DNA of 36,185 bases from Flavobacteriaceae bacterium (GCA_029252265.1 JAQXBT010000046.1:1-36185); one strand, 5' to 3'; counted from the first letter of the stretch, positions 7,118 to 15,023 are shown. Numbers and translations: made by a program. The notes: generated by a model not told the origin, from the sequence alone.

Positions 7118-7386
7118 ATTTTAATACTGTAGAATTGGATCGAATTATAGAAATGGCTTGGGAAGACCGCACGACTTTTGAAGCAATAGAACACCAGTTC
7201 AAATTAAGTGAACAAGAAGTAATCAAAATCATGCGAACCTACATGAAACCTAAAAGTTTCCGATTGTGGCGAGCACGGGTACAAGGGCGAAAGACAAAAC
7301 ATCAAAAATTAAGATCATTTGAATCTGGAAGATTTAAATGCACGAGGCAACGACAAATAACTCACAACAAAATATCAAAGCGTTAA
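7114..7386 (+). CDS. DUF2805 (TIGR03643-type) small basic protein
   Basis: This 90-residue protein matches the DUF2805/TIGR03643 pattern: RIIEMAWEDRTTFEAIEHQF, then LSEQEVIKIMRTYMKPKSF and RLWRARVQGRKTKHQKLR. The fold looks like a helix-turn-helix followed by a very basic tail, which could bind nucleic acid; this is inference. The ATG overlaps the previous stop (ATGA), so translation is coupled. Genes of this family frequently sit with photolyase and cryptochrome genes in bacteria, but the function is not established to my knowledge. The C-terminal 20 residues (CTRQRQITHNKISKR region) go beyond the conserved core. Confidence 0.85.
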   Translation: MNFNTVELDRIIEMAWEDRTTFEAIEHQFKLSEQEVIKIMRTYMKPKSFRLWRARVQGRKTKHQKLRSFESGRFKCTRQRQITHNKISKR

Positions 7387-7394
7387 AATAAATT

Positions 7395-8084
7395 ATGAAT
7401 AATCAAGTTACTGAAGATGAAAAGGAGCTATTAAATGGATTTTCGAACCATGAAATTGGTGATGACCACCTTTTTACGGGCTTAGAAACGCCAATGAAGA
7501 AAGACGCTTTTAAAGTATCCGATCAAGAAAAGAAAAAGAAAATTGCTGTTTTATTTGAAGAAATAATGGATGTTTTAGGATTAGACCTTACAGACGATTC
7601 TCTTAAAGGAACTCCCGAACGCGTTGCAAAAATGTATATTGATGAAATATTTTCTGGGTTAAACCCTAAAAATAAACCAAAAGTTGCGTTATTTGAAAAT
7701 AAATATCAATACAACCAGATGTTGGTTGAAAAAGATATTACTTTTTATTCGAATTGTGAACATCACTTTGTACCAATTATTGGGAAAGCGCATGTTGCCT
7801 ACATTTCATCAGGAAAAGTAATTGGTCTCTCTAAATTGAACCGAATTGTACAATATTATGCCAAAAGGCCACAAGTTCAAGAACGACTAACCAATCAAAT
7901 TGCTGAAGAATTAAAAGGCATATTAGGAACCAAAGATGTGGCTGTCATTATTGACGCAAAGCATTTGTGTGTTTCCTCTAGAGGAATCAAAGACGATACC
8001 TCTGCAACCGTCACCGCTTATTATGGTGGTGCATTTAATACCTCAGCAAAAATTGCTGAACTACAAAATTATTTAAAACTATAA
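7395..8084 (+). CDS. folE: GTP cyclohydrolase I
   Basis: FolE converts GTP to 7,8-dihydroneopterin triphosphate, the first step to folates and other pterins, as a cytoplasmic homodecamer. The protein is 229 residues with the catalytic core from about residue 45. Zinc ligands Cys121 and His124 (CEHH) and Cys192 (KHLCVSSRG) are present, matching E. coli Cys110, His113 and Cys181. IGLSKLNRIVQYYAKRPQVQ is the family signature. The first 40 residues are acidic and less conserved. In this operon it probably supplies pterin for the methenyltetrahydrofolate antenna of photolyases. A second housekeeping folE elsewhere is possible but not visible. The start at ATG 7395 is 9 bases after the DUF2805 stop. 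Confidence 0.96.
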   Translation: MNNQVTEDEKELLNGFSNHEIGDDHLFTGLETPMKKDAFKVSDQEKKKKIAVLFEEIMDVLGLDLTDDSLKGTPERVAKMYIDEIFSGLNPKNKPKVALFENKYQYNQMLVEKDITFYSNCEHHFVPIIGKAHVAYISSGKVIGLSKLNRIVQYYAKRPQVQERLTNQIAEELKGILGTKDVAVIIDAKHLCVSSRGIKDDTSATVTAYYGGAFNTSAKIAELQNYLKL

Positions 8085-8086
8085 CT

Positions 8087-8311
8087 ATGGATGTTATTAA
8101 ACAAGCTGACGCTTTTGAACTCAAACCACTCACTTTTAAAACAACGAGTGAACGAATTGAAGCATCAAGAGAAGTAAAGGGATTGATATTGGGAATCAAC
8201 GAGATTTATAAAACCAGTCAAGATCCAAAGTTAATGGATCAAATGAAACGCTTAACTGCGATAAAACAAAAAATTGAAAAACGTTTAAAAGGGCGTCCAC
8301 TTAGAGCATGA
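8087..8311 (+). CDS. small helical hypothetical protein of photoprotection operon B
   Basis: This 74-residue protein is not recognised as a named family. It is predicted to be mostly alpha-helical, with an extended start (ADAFELKPLTFKTTSERIEA) and a long charged helix (GLILGINEIYKTSQDPKLMDQMKRL), ending in a basic stretch KQKIEKRLKGRPLRA. There is no signal peptide, cysteine or membrane segment. It begins two bases after the folE stop and its own stop overlaps the SDR start (ATGA), so it is clearly translated as part of the operon. The tight coupling suggests a partner for FolE or the SDR, but that is inference only. Confidence 0.65.
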   Translation: MDVIKQADAFELKPLTFKTTSERIEASREVKGLILGINEIYKTSQDPKLMDQMKRLTAIKQKIEKRLKGRPLRA

Positions 8312-8991
8312 AAAAAATTATTATTATTGGAGGGAGTAAGGGTATTGGAAAAGCAATTACTGAAAGTCTTCTCAAGGAACACGAGGTCATCAACATCAGT
8401 CGAACCGAACCAGACTTTCAACATGCGAATCTGACTCACTATAACTGTGATGTATTATCAGATGAATTGCCTGAAATTGAAACAGCAGATAGCTTAATCT
8501 ACTGTCCAGGAAGCATCAACTTAAAACCTTTTAATAGGCTAAAGTTAGATGACTTTAGAACGGACTTTGAAATCAATGTGATTGGTGCCGTTAAATCAAT
8601 TCAAGCCTATACAAAAGCTCTGTCACAGAGTGAATCGGCTTCTATCGTATTGTTTAGTACAGTCGCTACAAAATTAGGGATGCCGTTTCACGCGAGTGTT
8701 GCAACGGCTAAATCTGCAGTTGAAGGACTCACAAAATCAGTGGCTGCTGACTTAGCACCTACCATTAGAGTGAATGCAATAGCTCCGACGATTACAGACA
8801 CAGAATTAGCTGCTAAATTTCTTAGAAATGAACGTATGATTGAAAGTACAATTCAGCGTCATCCTCTGAAAAAATATTTAGCACCCTCAGAAGTTGCTGC
8901 AATGGCTGAATACCTAATTTCGGATGTGTCTAAATCAATTTCAGGGCAAATATTTAACTTAGATTGCGGGATTGTGTCTCTAAAATTATAA
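8308..8991 (+). CDS. short-chain dehydrogenase/reductase-like protein lacking the catalytic Tyr
   Basis: This is a 227-residue classical-length SDR with an N-terminal Rossmann motif GGSKGIG (residues 8-14), a CDV segment after the third strand, and the C-terminal RVNAIAPTITDTELA typical of NAD(P)-binding SDRs. The active-site region reads Ser117-Thr118 then, thirteen to fourteen residues on, V-A-T-A-K (Val131 to Lys135) where YxxxK is expected. The lysine is kept but the tyrosine is Val. Either this subfamily uses different chemistry or it is a non-catalytic nucleotide-binding protein. SDRs of this kind occur in bacterial light-induced photolyase clusters, in my recollection. Coupled by ATGA to the preceding small gene and followed after one base by the peroxidase gene. 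Confidence 0.85.
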   Translation: MKKIIIIGGSKGIGKAITESLLKEHEVINISRTEPDFQHANLTHYNCDVLSDELPEIETADSLIYCPGSINLKPFNRLKLDDFRTDFEINVIGAVKSIQAYTKALSQSESASIVLFSTVATKLGMPFHASVATAKSAVEGLTKSVAADLAPTIRVNAIAPTITDTELAAKFLRNERMIESTIQRHPLKKYLAPSEVAAMAEYLISDVSKSISGQIFNLDCGIVSLKL

Positions 8992-8992
8992 A

Positions 8993-9547
8993 ATGAGATT
9001 ATTAATAGTAATAGTTGTCATAGCTGTAATAACATTTTCAGTTCAATCCAAATCGCAATCAAAAATTAACCAAAGTATGTCTTTATATAATATTGAAATT
9101 AATAGTATTGATGGAAGTCCTATCCATTTAAACGAGTACAAAGGAAAACACCTTCTGTTTGTGAATGTTGCATCTGAATGTGGCTTTACCGGACAATATG
9201 AAGACCTTCAAAAACTATATGATACTTATCAAGATAAGTTGATGGTAATTGGGGTTCCTTGCAATCAATTTGGTAGTCAAGAACCTGGAAGTTCTGATGA
9301 GATTCAAACCTTTTGTCAAAAAAACTACGGCGTTACTTTTCTGATGACCGAGAAAATAGATGTCAAAGGAGATACGCAGCACCCACTCTATCAGTGGTTA
9401 ACTAAAAAGGAACTGAATGGTGCTAAAAGCACCTCCGTTAAATGGAACTTTCAAAAATATTTGATTGATGGAAACGGACAGTTTATAGATTACTTTTATT
9501 CAATCACAAAACCATTAAGTAGTAAAATAACCCGCCAATTTAAATAA
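8993..9547 (+). CDS. glutathione peroxidase-family thiol peroxidase, secreted or membrane-anchored
   Basis: The protein is 184 residues with a GPx core from about residue 30. The peroxidatic residue is Cys63 in NVASECGFTGQY. The rest of the active site is present as GVPCNQFGSQEPG (Gln) and VKWNFQKYLID (Trp-Asn). It lacks the oligomerisation loop, like bacterial GPx proteins that usually take electrons from thioredoxin, not glutathione. The N-terminal 20 residues (MRLLIVIVVIAVITFSVQSK) form a hydrophobic signal or anchor, placing it in the periplasm or on the membrane, where it could reduce lipid hydroperoxides made by photo-oxidation. It starts one base after the SDR stop. Confidence 0.93.
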   Translation: MRLLIVIVVIAVITFSVQSKSQSKINQSMSLYNIEINSIDGSPIHLNEYKGKHLLFVNVASECGFTGQYEDLQKLYDTYQDKLMVIGVPCNQFGSQEPGSSDEIQTFCQKNYGVTFLMTEKIDVKGDTQHPLYQWLTKKELNGAKSTSVKWNFQKYLIDGNGQFIDYFYSITKPLSSKITRQFK

Positions 9548-9550
9548 ATC

Positions 9551-9718
9551 ATGTTTGGAATTTTTAAGAAAAAAACACCGATAGAAAAACTGCAGGAACG
9601 TTACAAAAAATTAATGTCCGAATGGCATCAGCTTTCATCTACAGATCGCTCTGCGAGTGACGCTAAATATGCAGAAGCACAGTCGATTTTAAATGAAATC
9701 GAAAATCTTAGAGATTAA
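9551..9718 (+). CDS. Lacal_2735-type mini-protein
   Basis: This 55-residue frame starts at ATG 9551, three bases after the peroxidase stop, and ends exactly where the TspO gene starts. The protein begins MFGIFKKKTPIEKLQERYKK and is a two-helix, highly charged polypeptide ending in EIENLRD. I recognise it as a member of a small flavobacterial family named after Lacal_2735, of unknown function. No membrane segment is visible. Its snug fit between flanking genes and the family-like start support it being real. Confidence 0.8.
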   Translation: MFGIFKKKTPIEKLQERYKKLMSEWHQLSSTDRSASDAKYAEAQSILNEIENLRD

Positions 9719-10180
9719 ATGAAATTTTACAAAGGATTAATCCTTTTTATAATCATTAATTTTGGTGCACTTGGAGTGGGCTCCTGGCTCATGAATGATG
9801 GTCCTCAATCAGAATGGTATATTCATTTGAATCAAGCGCCATGGACGCCTCACGGATGGGTTTTTGGGGTAGCTTGGAGCAGTATAATGTTGTTGTTCTC
9901 AGTGTATATGGCGTATCTCATTCAAACAGACCGATCTCAAAAAGTAATTCTATTATTTAGTTTTCAATTTATATTAAACGTGTTCTGGAACTACCTATTT
10001 TTCAACCAACACCTCATCACCTTAGGCTTGCTGAATATTCTATTTTTAACCTTACTGATGTTCTATTTTCTTGTGGCGTTTAAACATTCACTGAAAAACA
10101 AAACCTTTTATGTCCTCCCCTATTGCATTTGGTTATTACTAGCGACTTCTTTAAACCTATACATCGCATTATACAATTAA
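9719..10180 (+). CDS. TspO/MBR-family membrane protein
   Basis: This 153-residue protein has five hydrophobic helices and the family motifs WYxxLNQAPWTPHGWVFGVAW near residues 33-54, LNVFWNYLFF in helix 3-4 and LLATSLNLYIALYN at the end. TspO binds porphyrins and other tetrapyrroles or sterols and is linked to light-dependent porphyrin breakdown and to stress in bacteria. The usual second proline of WxPP is His here (WTPH). In a photolyase operon, a role in limiting photosensitising porphyrins is reasonable but unproven. It starts on the base after the preceding stop codon. Confidence 0.93.
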   Translation: MKFYKGLILFIIINFGALGVGSWLMNDGPQSEWYIHLNQAPWTPHGWVFGVAWSSIMLLFSVYMAYLIQTDRSQKVILLFSFQFILNVFWNYLFFNQHLITLGLLNILFLTLLMFYFLVAFKHSLKNKTFYVLPYCIWLLLATSLNLYIALYN

Positions 10181-10181
10181 A

Positions 10182-10646
10182 ATGAAATTATACCGATTAC
10201 ACAAAAAGCAAAATTTCCCTATTAGTGTGGAAACAGCTTGGGAATTTTTATCGAATCCAAAAAATCTAAAAGCCATTACTCCAGAGTATATGAGTTTCGA
10301 TATTATATCAGGAGCCGATCGCCCCATGTATGCAGGACAAATCATCCAATATATTGTAACACCAATTTTAGGGATCAAAACCAAATGGGTCACAGAAATT
10401 ACTCAAGTGAAAGACCAACATTATTTTGTAGATGAACAACGGTTTGGACCCTATGCACTTTGGCATCACAAACATTTTATTAAAGCGATTGATGGCGGTG
10501 TAGAAATGGAAGATATTATTGACTATAAAGTGCCACTTGGTTGGCTGGGACAATTGGTACACCCGTTTATTGTGAAGCCTAAATTAGAAGAAATTTTTGC
10601 TCACAGACAAAAGAAATTAATCGAATTATTTGGAGTATACAAATGA
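10182..10646 (+). CDS. SRPBCC-family ligand-binding protein
   Basis: This 154-residue protein begins MKLYRLHKKQNFPISVETAWEF and has the START/Bet v 1-like SRPBCC pattern: a conserved Trp-Phe helix after the first strand, NPKNLKAITPEYM, a set of beta strands, and a long C-terminal helix (KLEEIFAHRQKKLIELF). It resembles the part of 'cell division inhibitor'-type SRPBCC proteins that is fused to an epimerase domain in others; no fusion exists here. SRPBCC proteins bind hydrophobic ligands; the ligand is unknown. It begins one base after tspO and overlaps the photolyase gene by ATGA. Soluble, no signal peptide. Confidence 0.85.
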   Translation: MKLYRLHKKQNFPISVETAWEFLSNPKNLKAITPEYMSFDIISGADRPMYAGQIIQYIVTPILGIKTKWVTEITQVKDQHYFVDEQRFGPYALWHHKHFIKAIDGGVEMEDIIDYKVPLGWLGQLVHPFIVKPKLEEIFAHRQKKLIELFGVYK

Positions 10647-11947
10647 AAAAGAAAGTTTCCATATTTTGGTTTAGAAGAGATTTAAGACTGCATGATAATC
10701 ATGGATTATTTGAAGCATTACAGTCAAAAGATCCGGTACTTCCTATTTTTATTTTTGATCCTGCTATTTTGGAATCCTTACCCAAAAATGATGCTAGAGT
10801 AGAATTTATTCATAAACATCTAACTAAAATCAATACGGATTTACAAACACATGGAAGTGGTGTGGCTGTACATCATGGATCACCCGAAGCTGTATTTGAT
10901 AAAATTACTAGTGAGTTTAATGTAAATGCAGTATATTATAATCGTGATTATGAGCCCTATGCACTAGAAAGAGACGCCGCTATTTCAAAATTATTAGAAT
11001 CAAAATCGATCCCTTTTATATCCTACAAAGATCAAGTTATCTTTGAGAAAAATCAAATTACAAAAGACGATGGACTGCCGTATAAAGTCTATACACCTTT
11101 CTCTAAAAAATGGTTAGCCGCCTTTAAACCCGATGACTACAGGGCGTTTGATTCGCATAATTTATTGGACCATACACATAAATCAAATTCATTGAATTGG
11201 GTCGATTTGAATGCTATGGGGTTTGAACCCAATCCCGTTAAAATTGCGCCCTACAAGGTTGAAAAAGAGATTATAGAGAATTATGAAGCCACACGAAACT
11301 TTCCTGCAATTGATGGGACTTCAAAATTAGGACCACACTTGCGATTTGGGACCGTGAGTGTTCGGGAAATCGTTGCTAGAGCAATTCAACATGAAAACAG
11401 TACCTTTTTAAAAGAATTGATCTGGCGTGAGTTTTTTATGCAGATTTTGTGGCATTTTCCGCATACCGTTACACGGAGTTTTAAACCACAATATGATGCC
11501 ATTAAATGGCGTAATGATCCCGAAGAATTAAAAAAATGGTGTGATGGAATGACTGGCTATCCACTGGTAGATGCTGGTATGCGGGAGCTAAATCAAACTG
11601 GATTTATGCACAACCGTGTTCGTATGTTGGTGGGTAGTTTTTTATGTAAGCACCTTTTGATTGATTGGCGTTTGGGTGAAGCTTATTTTGCAGAAAAGCT
11701 CCATGACTTTGAACTTTCAAGCAATGTAAGTAATTGGCAATGGGTGGCTGGATGTGGGGTTGATGCCGCTCCGTATTTTAGAATTTTCAATCCGACGACA
11801 CAAGTCACTAATTTTGACAAAGCGCATACATACATTAAAAAATGGGTTCCAGAGTATCAAGAATTAACGTATCCTATCCCAATGGTGGATCATAAATTTG
11901 CAAGAGAACGTTGCCTCACAACGTATAAAGAAGCCTTAGCGAAGTAG
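10643..11947 (+). CDS. phrB: class I deoxyribodipyrimidine photolyase
   Basis: This 434-residue FAD photolyase probably repairs cyclobutane pyrimidine dimers in blue light. The N-terminal antenna domain starts VSIFWFRRDLRLHDN. The C-terminal FAD domain has KLGPHLRFGTVSVRE, TFLKELIWREFFMQILW, TGYPLVDAGMREL (about 304-316), MHNRVRMLVGSFLCKHLLIDW and NWQW (Asn364-Trp367). Trp365 corresponds to the FAD-proximal electron-transfer Trp382 of E. coli photolyase. GVDAAPYFRIFNP follows. Length is slightly short of the E. coli protein (472). It is the last gene of operon B, and its stop abuts the stop of the convergent PhnA gene with no spacing and no visible terminator. Confidence 0.95.
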   Translation: MKKKVSIFWFRRDLRLHDNHGLFEALQSKDPVLPIFIFDPAILESLPKNDARVEFIHKHLTKINTDLQTHGSGVAVHHGSPEAVFDKITSEFNVNAVYYNRDYEPYALERDAAISKLLESKSIPFISYKDQVIFEKNQITKDDGLPYKVYTPFSKKWLAAFKPDDYRAFDSHNLLDHTHKSNSLNWVDLNAMGFEPNPVKIAPYKVEKEIIENYEATRNFPAIDGTSKLGPHLRFGTVSVREIVARAIQHENSTFLKELIWREFFMQILWHFPHTVTRSFKPQYDAIKWRNDPEELKKWCDGMTGYPLVDAGMRELNQTGFMHNRVRMLVGSFLCKHLLIDWRLGEAYFAEKLHDFELSSNVSNWQWVAGCGVDAAPYFRIFNPTTQVTNFDKAHTYIKKWVPEYQELTYPIPMVDHKFARERCLTTYKEALAK

Positions 11948-12526
11948 CTATAATTTCTTGACATATTGAGTGATAATCACAATGTGCTTCCCATCAACTT
12001 TCCCTTCAATATAAGTTTCATTTTCATGATCTAATGAAATGCGTCTCACTGCGGTCCCTTGTTTGGCAACCATACTCGTTCCTTTGACTTTCAAATCTTT
12101 AATTAGAACCACACTATCGCCTGTTTCTAAAATGACGCCATTCACATCTCTGTGAATAAGTTTGGTCGCTTCCTCAACGCCATCACCAAGCGCCTTTGCC
12201 AGCTCTAATGTTTCATCGTCCAAATATATCATATCTATCAAATCTTGAGACCAACCGGCTGAAATGACGCGATTTAACATACGCCATGCGATAATTTGTA
12301 CAGGAATAAATTCACTCCACATACTGTCATTAAGACACCGCCAATGGTTGGAATTGATTAAATCAGAATCTTCGATCTGTGACGTACACGTTTGACACGC
12401 ATAAATACTATCCGTAAGATCTATTTTCTTGGAAGGTTGAAGCGTATAAACGTTAAGGTTTTCAGTGGCTTTACAAAGCTCACAGGTCAGCTGGCTACGT
12501 TCTTGAAGTGCTTTTTCTAGATTCAT
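11948..12526 (-). CDS. PhnA-domain protein
   Basis: This 192-residue protein has an N-terminal zinc ribbon with Cys15, Cys18, Cys44 and Cys47, then a middle helical segment, and a C-terminal PhnA/YjdM-like domain (residues about 122-192) with DVNGVILETGDSVVLIKDLKVKGTS and a final IEGKVDGKHIVI. The name PhnA is historical; these proteins are not established phosphonate hydrolases. No phn genes are nearby. Its start overlaps the murA stop by four bases (ATGA), so the two are translationally coupled on the minus strand. It converges end to end with the photolyase gene. Confidence 0.9.
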   Translation of the reverse strand: MNLEKALQERSQLTCELCKATENLNVYTLQPSKKIDLTDSIYACQTCTSQIEDSDLINSNHWRCLNDSMWSEFIPVQIIAWRMLNRVISAGWSQDLIDMIYLDDETLELAKALGDGVEEATKLIHRDVNGVILETGDSVVLIKDLKVKGTSMVAKQGTAVRRISLDHENETYIEGKVDGKHIVIITQYVKKL

Positions 12527-13836
12527 GAGTCAATGCGTTCAATCTTAGCACCAATAGCACGCAAGCGATCATCAATATTTTCATAACCGCGATCAATTTG
12601 TTCAATATTATGGATTGTTGAGGTTCCTTTGGCAGAAAGTGCCGCGATTAACAAGGAAACACCTGCTCTAATATCTGGAGAAGTCATCGTCGTTGCTTTT
12701 AAGCTTGATTTAAAATCATGTCCAATGACAGACGCACGGTGTGGGTCACAAAGGATAATTTTTGCACCCATATCAATTAATTTATCAACAAAGAATAAAC
12801 GGCTTTCAAACATTTTTTGATGGATAAGAACACTGCCTCTTGCTTGTGTCGCAACCACCAAAATAATACTTAATAAATCTGGAGTAAATCCAGGCCAAGG
12901 GGCATCAGAAATAGTCAAAATTGAACCATCAATATAGTTTTGAATTTCATAGCCGTCTGTATGGGCAGGAATAAAAATATCCTCGCCTTTTCTTTCAATA
13001 GTAATTCCTAATTTTCCAAACACATTTGGAATCACACCTAAATCATCCCAACTTACATTTTTAATCGTTAATTCACTTTTGGTCATTGCCGCTAATCCGA
13101 TCCAACTCCCAATTTCAATCATATCGGGTAACATTGTATGTTCGGTACCCCCCAAGGTTTTAACCCCTTCAATAGTGAGCATATTTGAGCCAATACCCGA
13201 AATTTTGGCGCCCATTCTATTGAGCATTTTACAAAGTTGTTGTAAATAGGGTTCACAAGCAGCATTATATATAGTGGTGGTTCCTGTGGCTAAAACGGCA
13301 GCCATCACAATATTGGCGGTCCCAGTGACAGAGGCTTCGTCGAGCAACATATAAGTCCCCTTAAGTTCTTTTGCCTCGACCCCATAGAAATGATCTTCTC
13401 GGTTGTATCTAAAGTTGGCCCCTAGCTTGATAAACCCTTCAAAATGCGTATCTAATCGTCTACGGCCAATTTTATCTCCACCTGGTTTTGGAATATATCC
13501 TTTTCCGAAGCGCGCTAAAAGAGGCCCTACAATCATGATGGATCCACGTAAACCACGACCATCGACTTTAAAAGCTTCCGTTTCTAAATACTCTAAATTA
13601 ATCGCATCGGCCTGAAAAGAATAACTGCCTTTTGCTAACTTTTCAACTTTAACACCCAGTTTTCCTAATAACGCAATAAGCTTATTGACATCAATAATAT
13701 CGGGGATATTGTGAATCGTAATTTTATCGGGAGATAATATAACGGCACATAATATCTGAAGGGCTTCATTTTTGGCACCTTGTGGCTGAATGGCCCCTTT
13801 TAATTGGTGTCCGCCTTCAATTTTAAAAGTTTTCAA
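12523..13836 (-). CDS. murA: UDP-N-acetylglucosamine 1-carboxyvinyltransferase with Asp in the Cys115 position
   Basis: MurA transfers enolpyruvate from PEP to UDP-GlcNAc, the first committed step of peptidoglycan synthesis, in the cytoplasm. The 437-residue protein has Lys22 in PQGAKNEAL, the active-site loop PGGDKIGRR (Asp121, Arg126) and the catalytic-acid-base DAPWPGFTPDLL (E. coli Asp305 region). Asp121 stands where E. coli has Cys115, the residue alkylated by fosfomycin. Natural C115D forms in Mycobacterium and Chlamydia are active and resistant, so resistance is predicted here. Full length, with no sign of damage. The gene follows DUF4290 by 52 bases on the minus strand and overlaps the PhnA gene. 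Confidence 0.96.
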   Translation of the reverse strand: MKTFKIEGGHQLKGAIQPQGAKNEALQILCAVILSPDKITIHNIPDIIDVNKLIALLGKLGVKVEKLAKGSYSFQADAINLEYLETEAFKVDGRGLRGSIMIVGPLLARFGKGYIPKPGGDKIGRRRLDTHFEGFIKLGANFRYNREDHFYGVEAKELKGTYMLLDEASVTGTANIVMAAVLATGTTTIYNAACEPYLQQLCKMLNRMGAKISGIGSNMLTIEGVKTLGGTEHTMLPDMIEIGSWIGLAAMTKSELTIKNVSWDDLGVIPNVFGKLGITIERKGEDIFIPAHTDGYEIQNYIDGSILTISDAPWPGFTPDLLSIILVVATQARGSVLIHQKMFESRLFFVDKLIDMGAKIILCDPHRASVIGHDFKSSLKATTMTSPDIRAGVSLLIAALSAKGTSTIHNIEQIDRGYENIDDRLRAIGAKIERIDS

Positions 13837-13888
13837 TGTTGAGTGATTTTAATGAGTAGTTAGCGTTACGTTCTATTCTTTCTGAGTC

Positions 13889-14542
13889 CTAGTAACGTTT
13901 TCTATTTCTTTGATGGTTGTTATTCTTTTTGGTAGGTTTCTTTTGAGAGGTGAATTTTCGTTGTACTTTAAGTAAACTAGACACTTCACTTAACGCCTCC
14001 TTACTATTACGTAAGTCAATCTTTCCATCCGATAATTCAAAAAGATGTCCAAAAATTACTACATCTTGTACCGTATCTTTATTCCAATTTAGGAATGATT
14101 TTTTCATGTGATTGGCAATGGTATATTCCAAAGCTTCTTTCATTTCACCAGCTTCCCAAGTGTTGGCCACATCAATCATGGTTTTGATGTTATTTCCATA
14201 AAAACGGTATTTCGGAAAGTTTTGAGGGTACTTTAAAGGCGCTGGCTTTATGCTTAACATTTCCTCTGTTGGTTTCTCAAAAGGAGAATCTGCATCTAAT
14301 TTTAAATCAGACATGATAAATAATTGATCCCAAAGTTTGTGTTGAAAATCAGGCACATCACGTAAGTGCGGTTGCATATTTCCCATAACAGAAATAATAG
14401 CCTTTGCGAGGCGATTCCTTTCTTCTTTAGAGTCTTGAGCCACGGCATGGTTAATCATTTTCTGTAAATGTCTTCCGTATTCGGGAATGATTAAGTGTTC
14501 TCGTTCTGTATTATATTCTAGTTGATCTGTTAACGCTGTCAT
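13889..14542 (-). CDS. DUF4290 protein
   Basis: This 217-residue Bacteroidota-specific protein matches DUF4290: YNTEREHLIIPEYGRHLQKM at the start, AKAIISVMGNMQPHLRDVPDF, LKYPQNFPKYRFYGNNIKTM, and ANHMKKSFLNWNKDTV. It is helical and soluble without signal peptide. The tail (residues about 193-217) is extremely basic and low-complexity (FTSQKKPTKKNNNHQRNRKR), which could contact nucleic acid. Function unknown. It lies directly upstream of murA, 52 bases away, an arrangement I recall as common in Flavobacteriia. Confidence 0.9.
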   Translation of the reverse strand: MTALTDQLEYNTEREHLIIPEYGRHLQKMINHAVAQDSKEERNRLAKAIISVMGNMQPHLRDVPDFQHKLWDQLFIMSDLKLDADSPFEKPTEEMLSIKPAPLKYPQNFPKYRFYGNNIKTMIDVANTWEAGEMKEALEYTIANHMKKSFLNWNKDTVQDVVIFGHLFELSDGKIDLRNSKEALSEVSSLLKVQRKFTSQKKPTKKNNNHQRNRKRY

Positions 14543-14639
14543 GTAGGCGATCTTTGTTTTATAAAATTAAGTGTTTGCAAAATACAAAAAAATAGTGTGA
14601 GTCTAATAGTATTTTAAAAGTTGATTAAAAGCAGTGTGT

Positions 14640-14933
14640 TTACAGGGAAACAACGCCTTCAACTTGGCTTCCAACTTCTTTATATTTTACTATTACGGCC
14701 TCAGGGGTACGCATTACTACGTTAATTGAAACACTTGTATAATTTCCTTTTTTAGAAGGAATCGTATGGATTACCGCTCCCATATTATCAAAAATAGACT
14801 CAATTGTTTTTATTTTTGAAAGGTTAGTTTTAACAATAAACTTATACAAATATTCAGAAGGCCATACGGAAGTGTCGTATAGCTTTTCTTTTAAATTATT
14901 ATAAAATGCTTCTGGGTTAGATGATTTTTCCAT
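14640..14933 (-). CDS. DUF493 (YbeD-like) protein
   Basis: This 97-residue protein fits the DUF493/YbeD family, a small ferredoxin-like fold with a possible regulatory role. Visible segments are NPEAFYNNLKEKLYDTSVWPSEYLYKFIV and GNYTSVSINVVMRTPEAVIVKYKEV. Function is unclear in all organisms. It opens the minus-strand group DUF493-DUF4290-murA-phnA but is separated from DUF4290 by 97 bases, so may be transcribed alone. A -7-like box lies 19 bases before its start. Confidence 0.88.
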   Translation of the reverse strand: MEKSSNPEAFYNNLKEKLYDTSVWPSEYLYKFIVKTNLSKIKTIESIFDNMGAVIHTIPSKKGNYTSVSINVVMRTPEAVIVKYKEVGSQVEGVVSL

Positions 14934-14951
14934 GGTTTAAGTCTAGGTCAG

Positions 14952-14959
14952 CAAATATA
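14952..14959 (-). promoter_or_regulatory. candidate -7 box for the DUF493 gene
   Basis: Read on the minus strand the sequence is TATATTTG, a perfect TAnnTTTG, ending 19 bases before the DUF493 ATG. No clear TTTG is seen at the -33 position, so only the -7 element is annotated. Confidence 0.45.
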
Positions 14960-15023
14960 CATTATATCTGATTTTTTATTTCCCTTTTAAATCACGAATT
15001 TTACAAGAATTAAATAAAACAAA

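Noticed and set aside
10238-10435. Open frame of 65 codons on the plus strand inside the SRPBCC gene
   Set aside because: It is in another frame of a well-supported gene, has an unremarkable composition and no family match.
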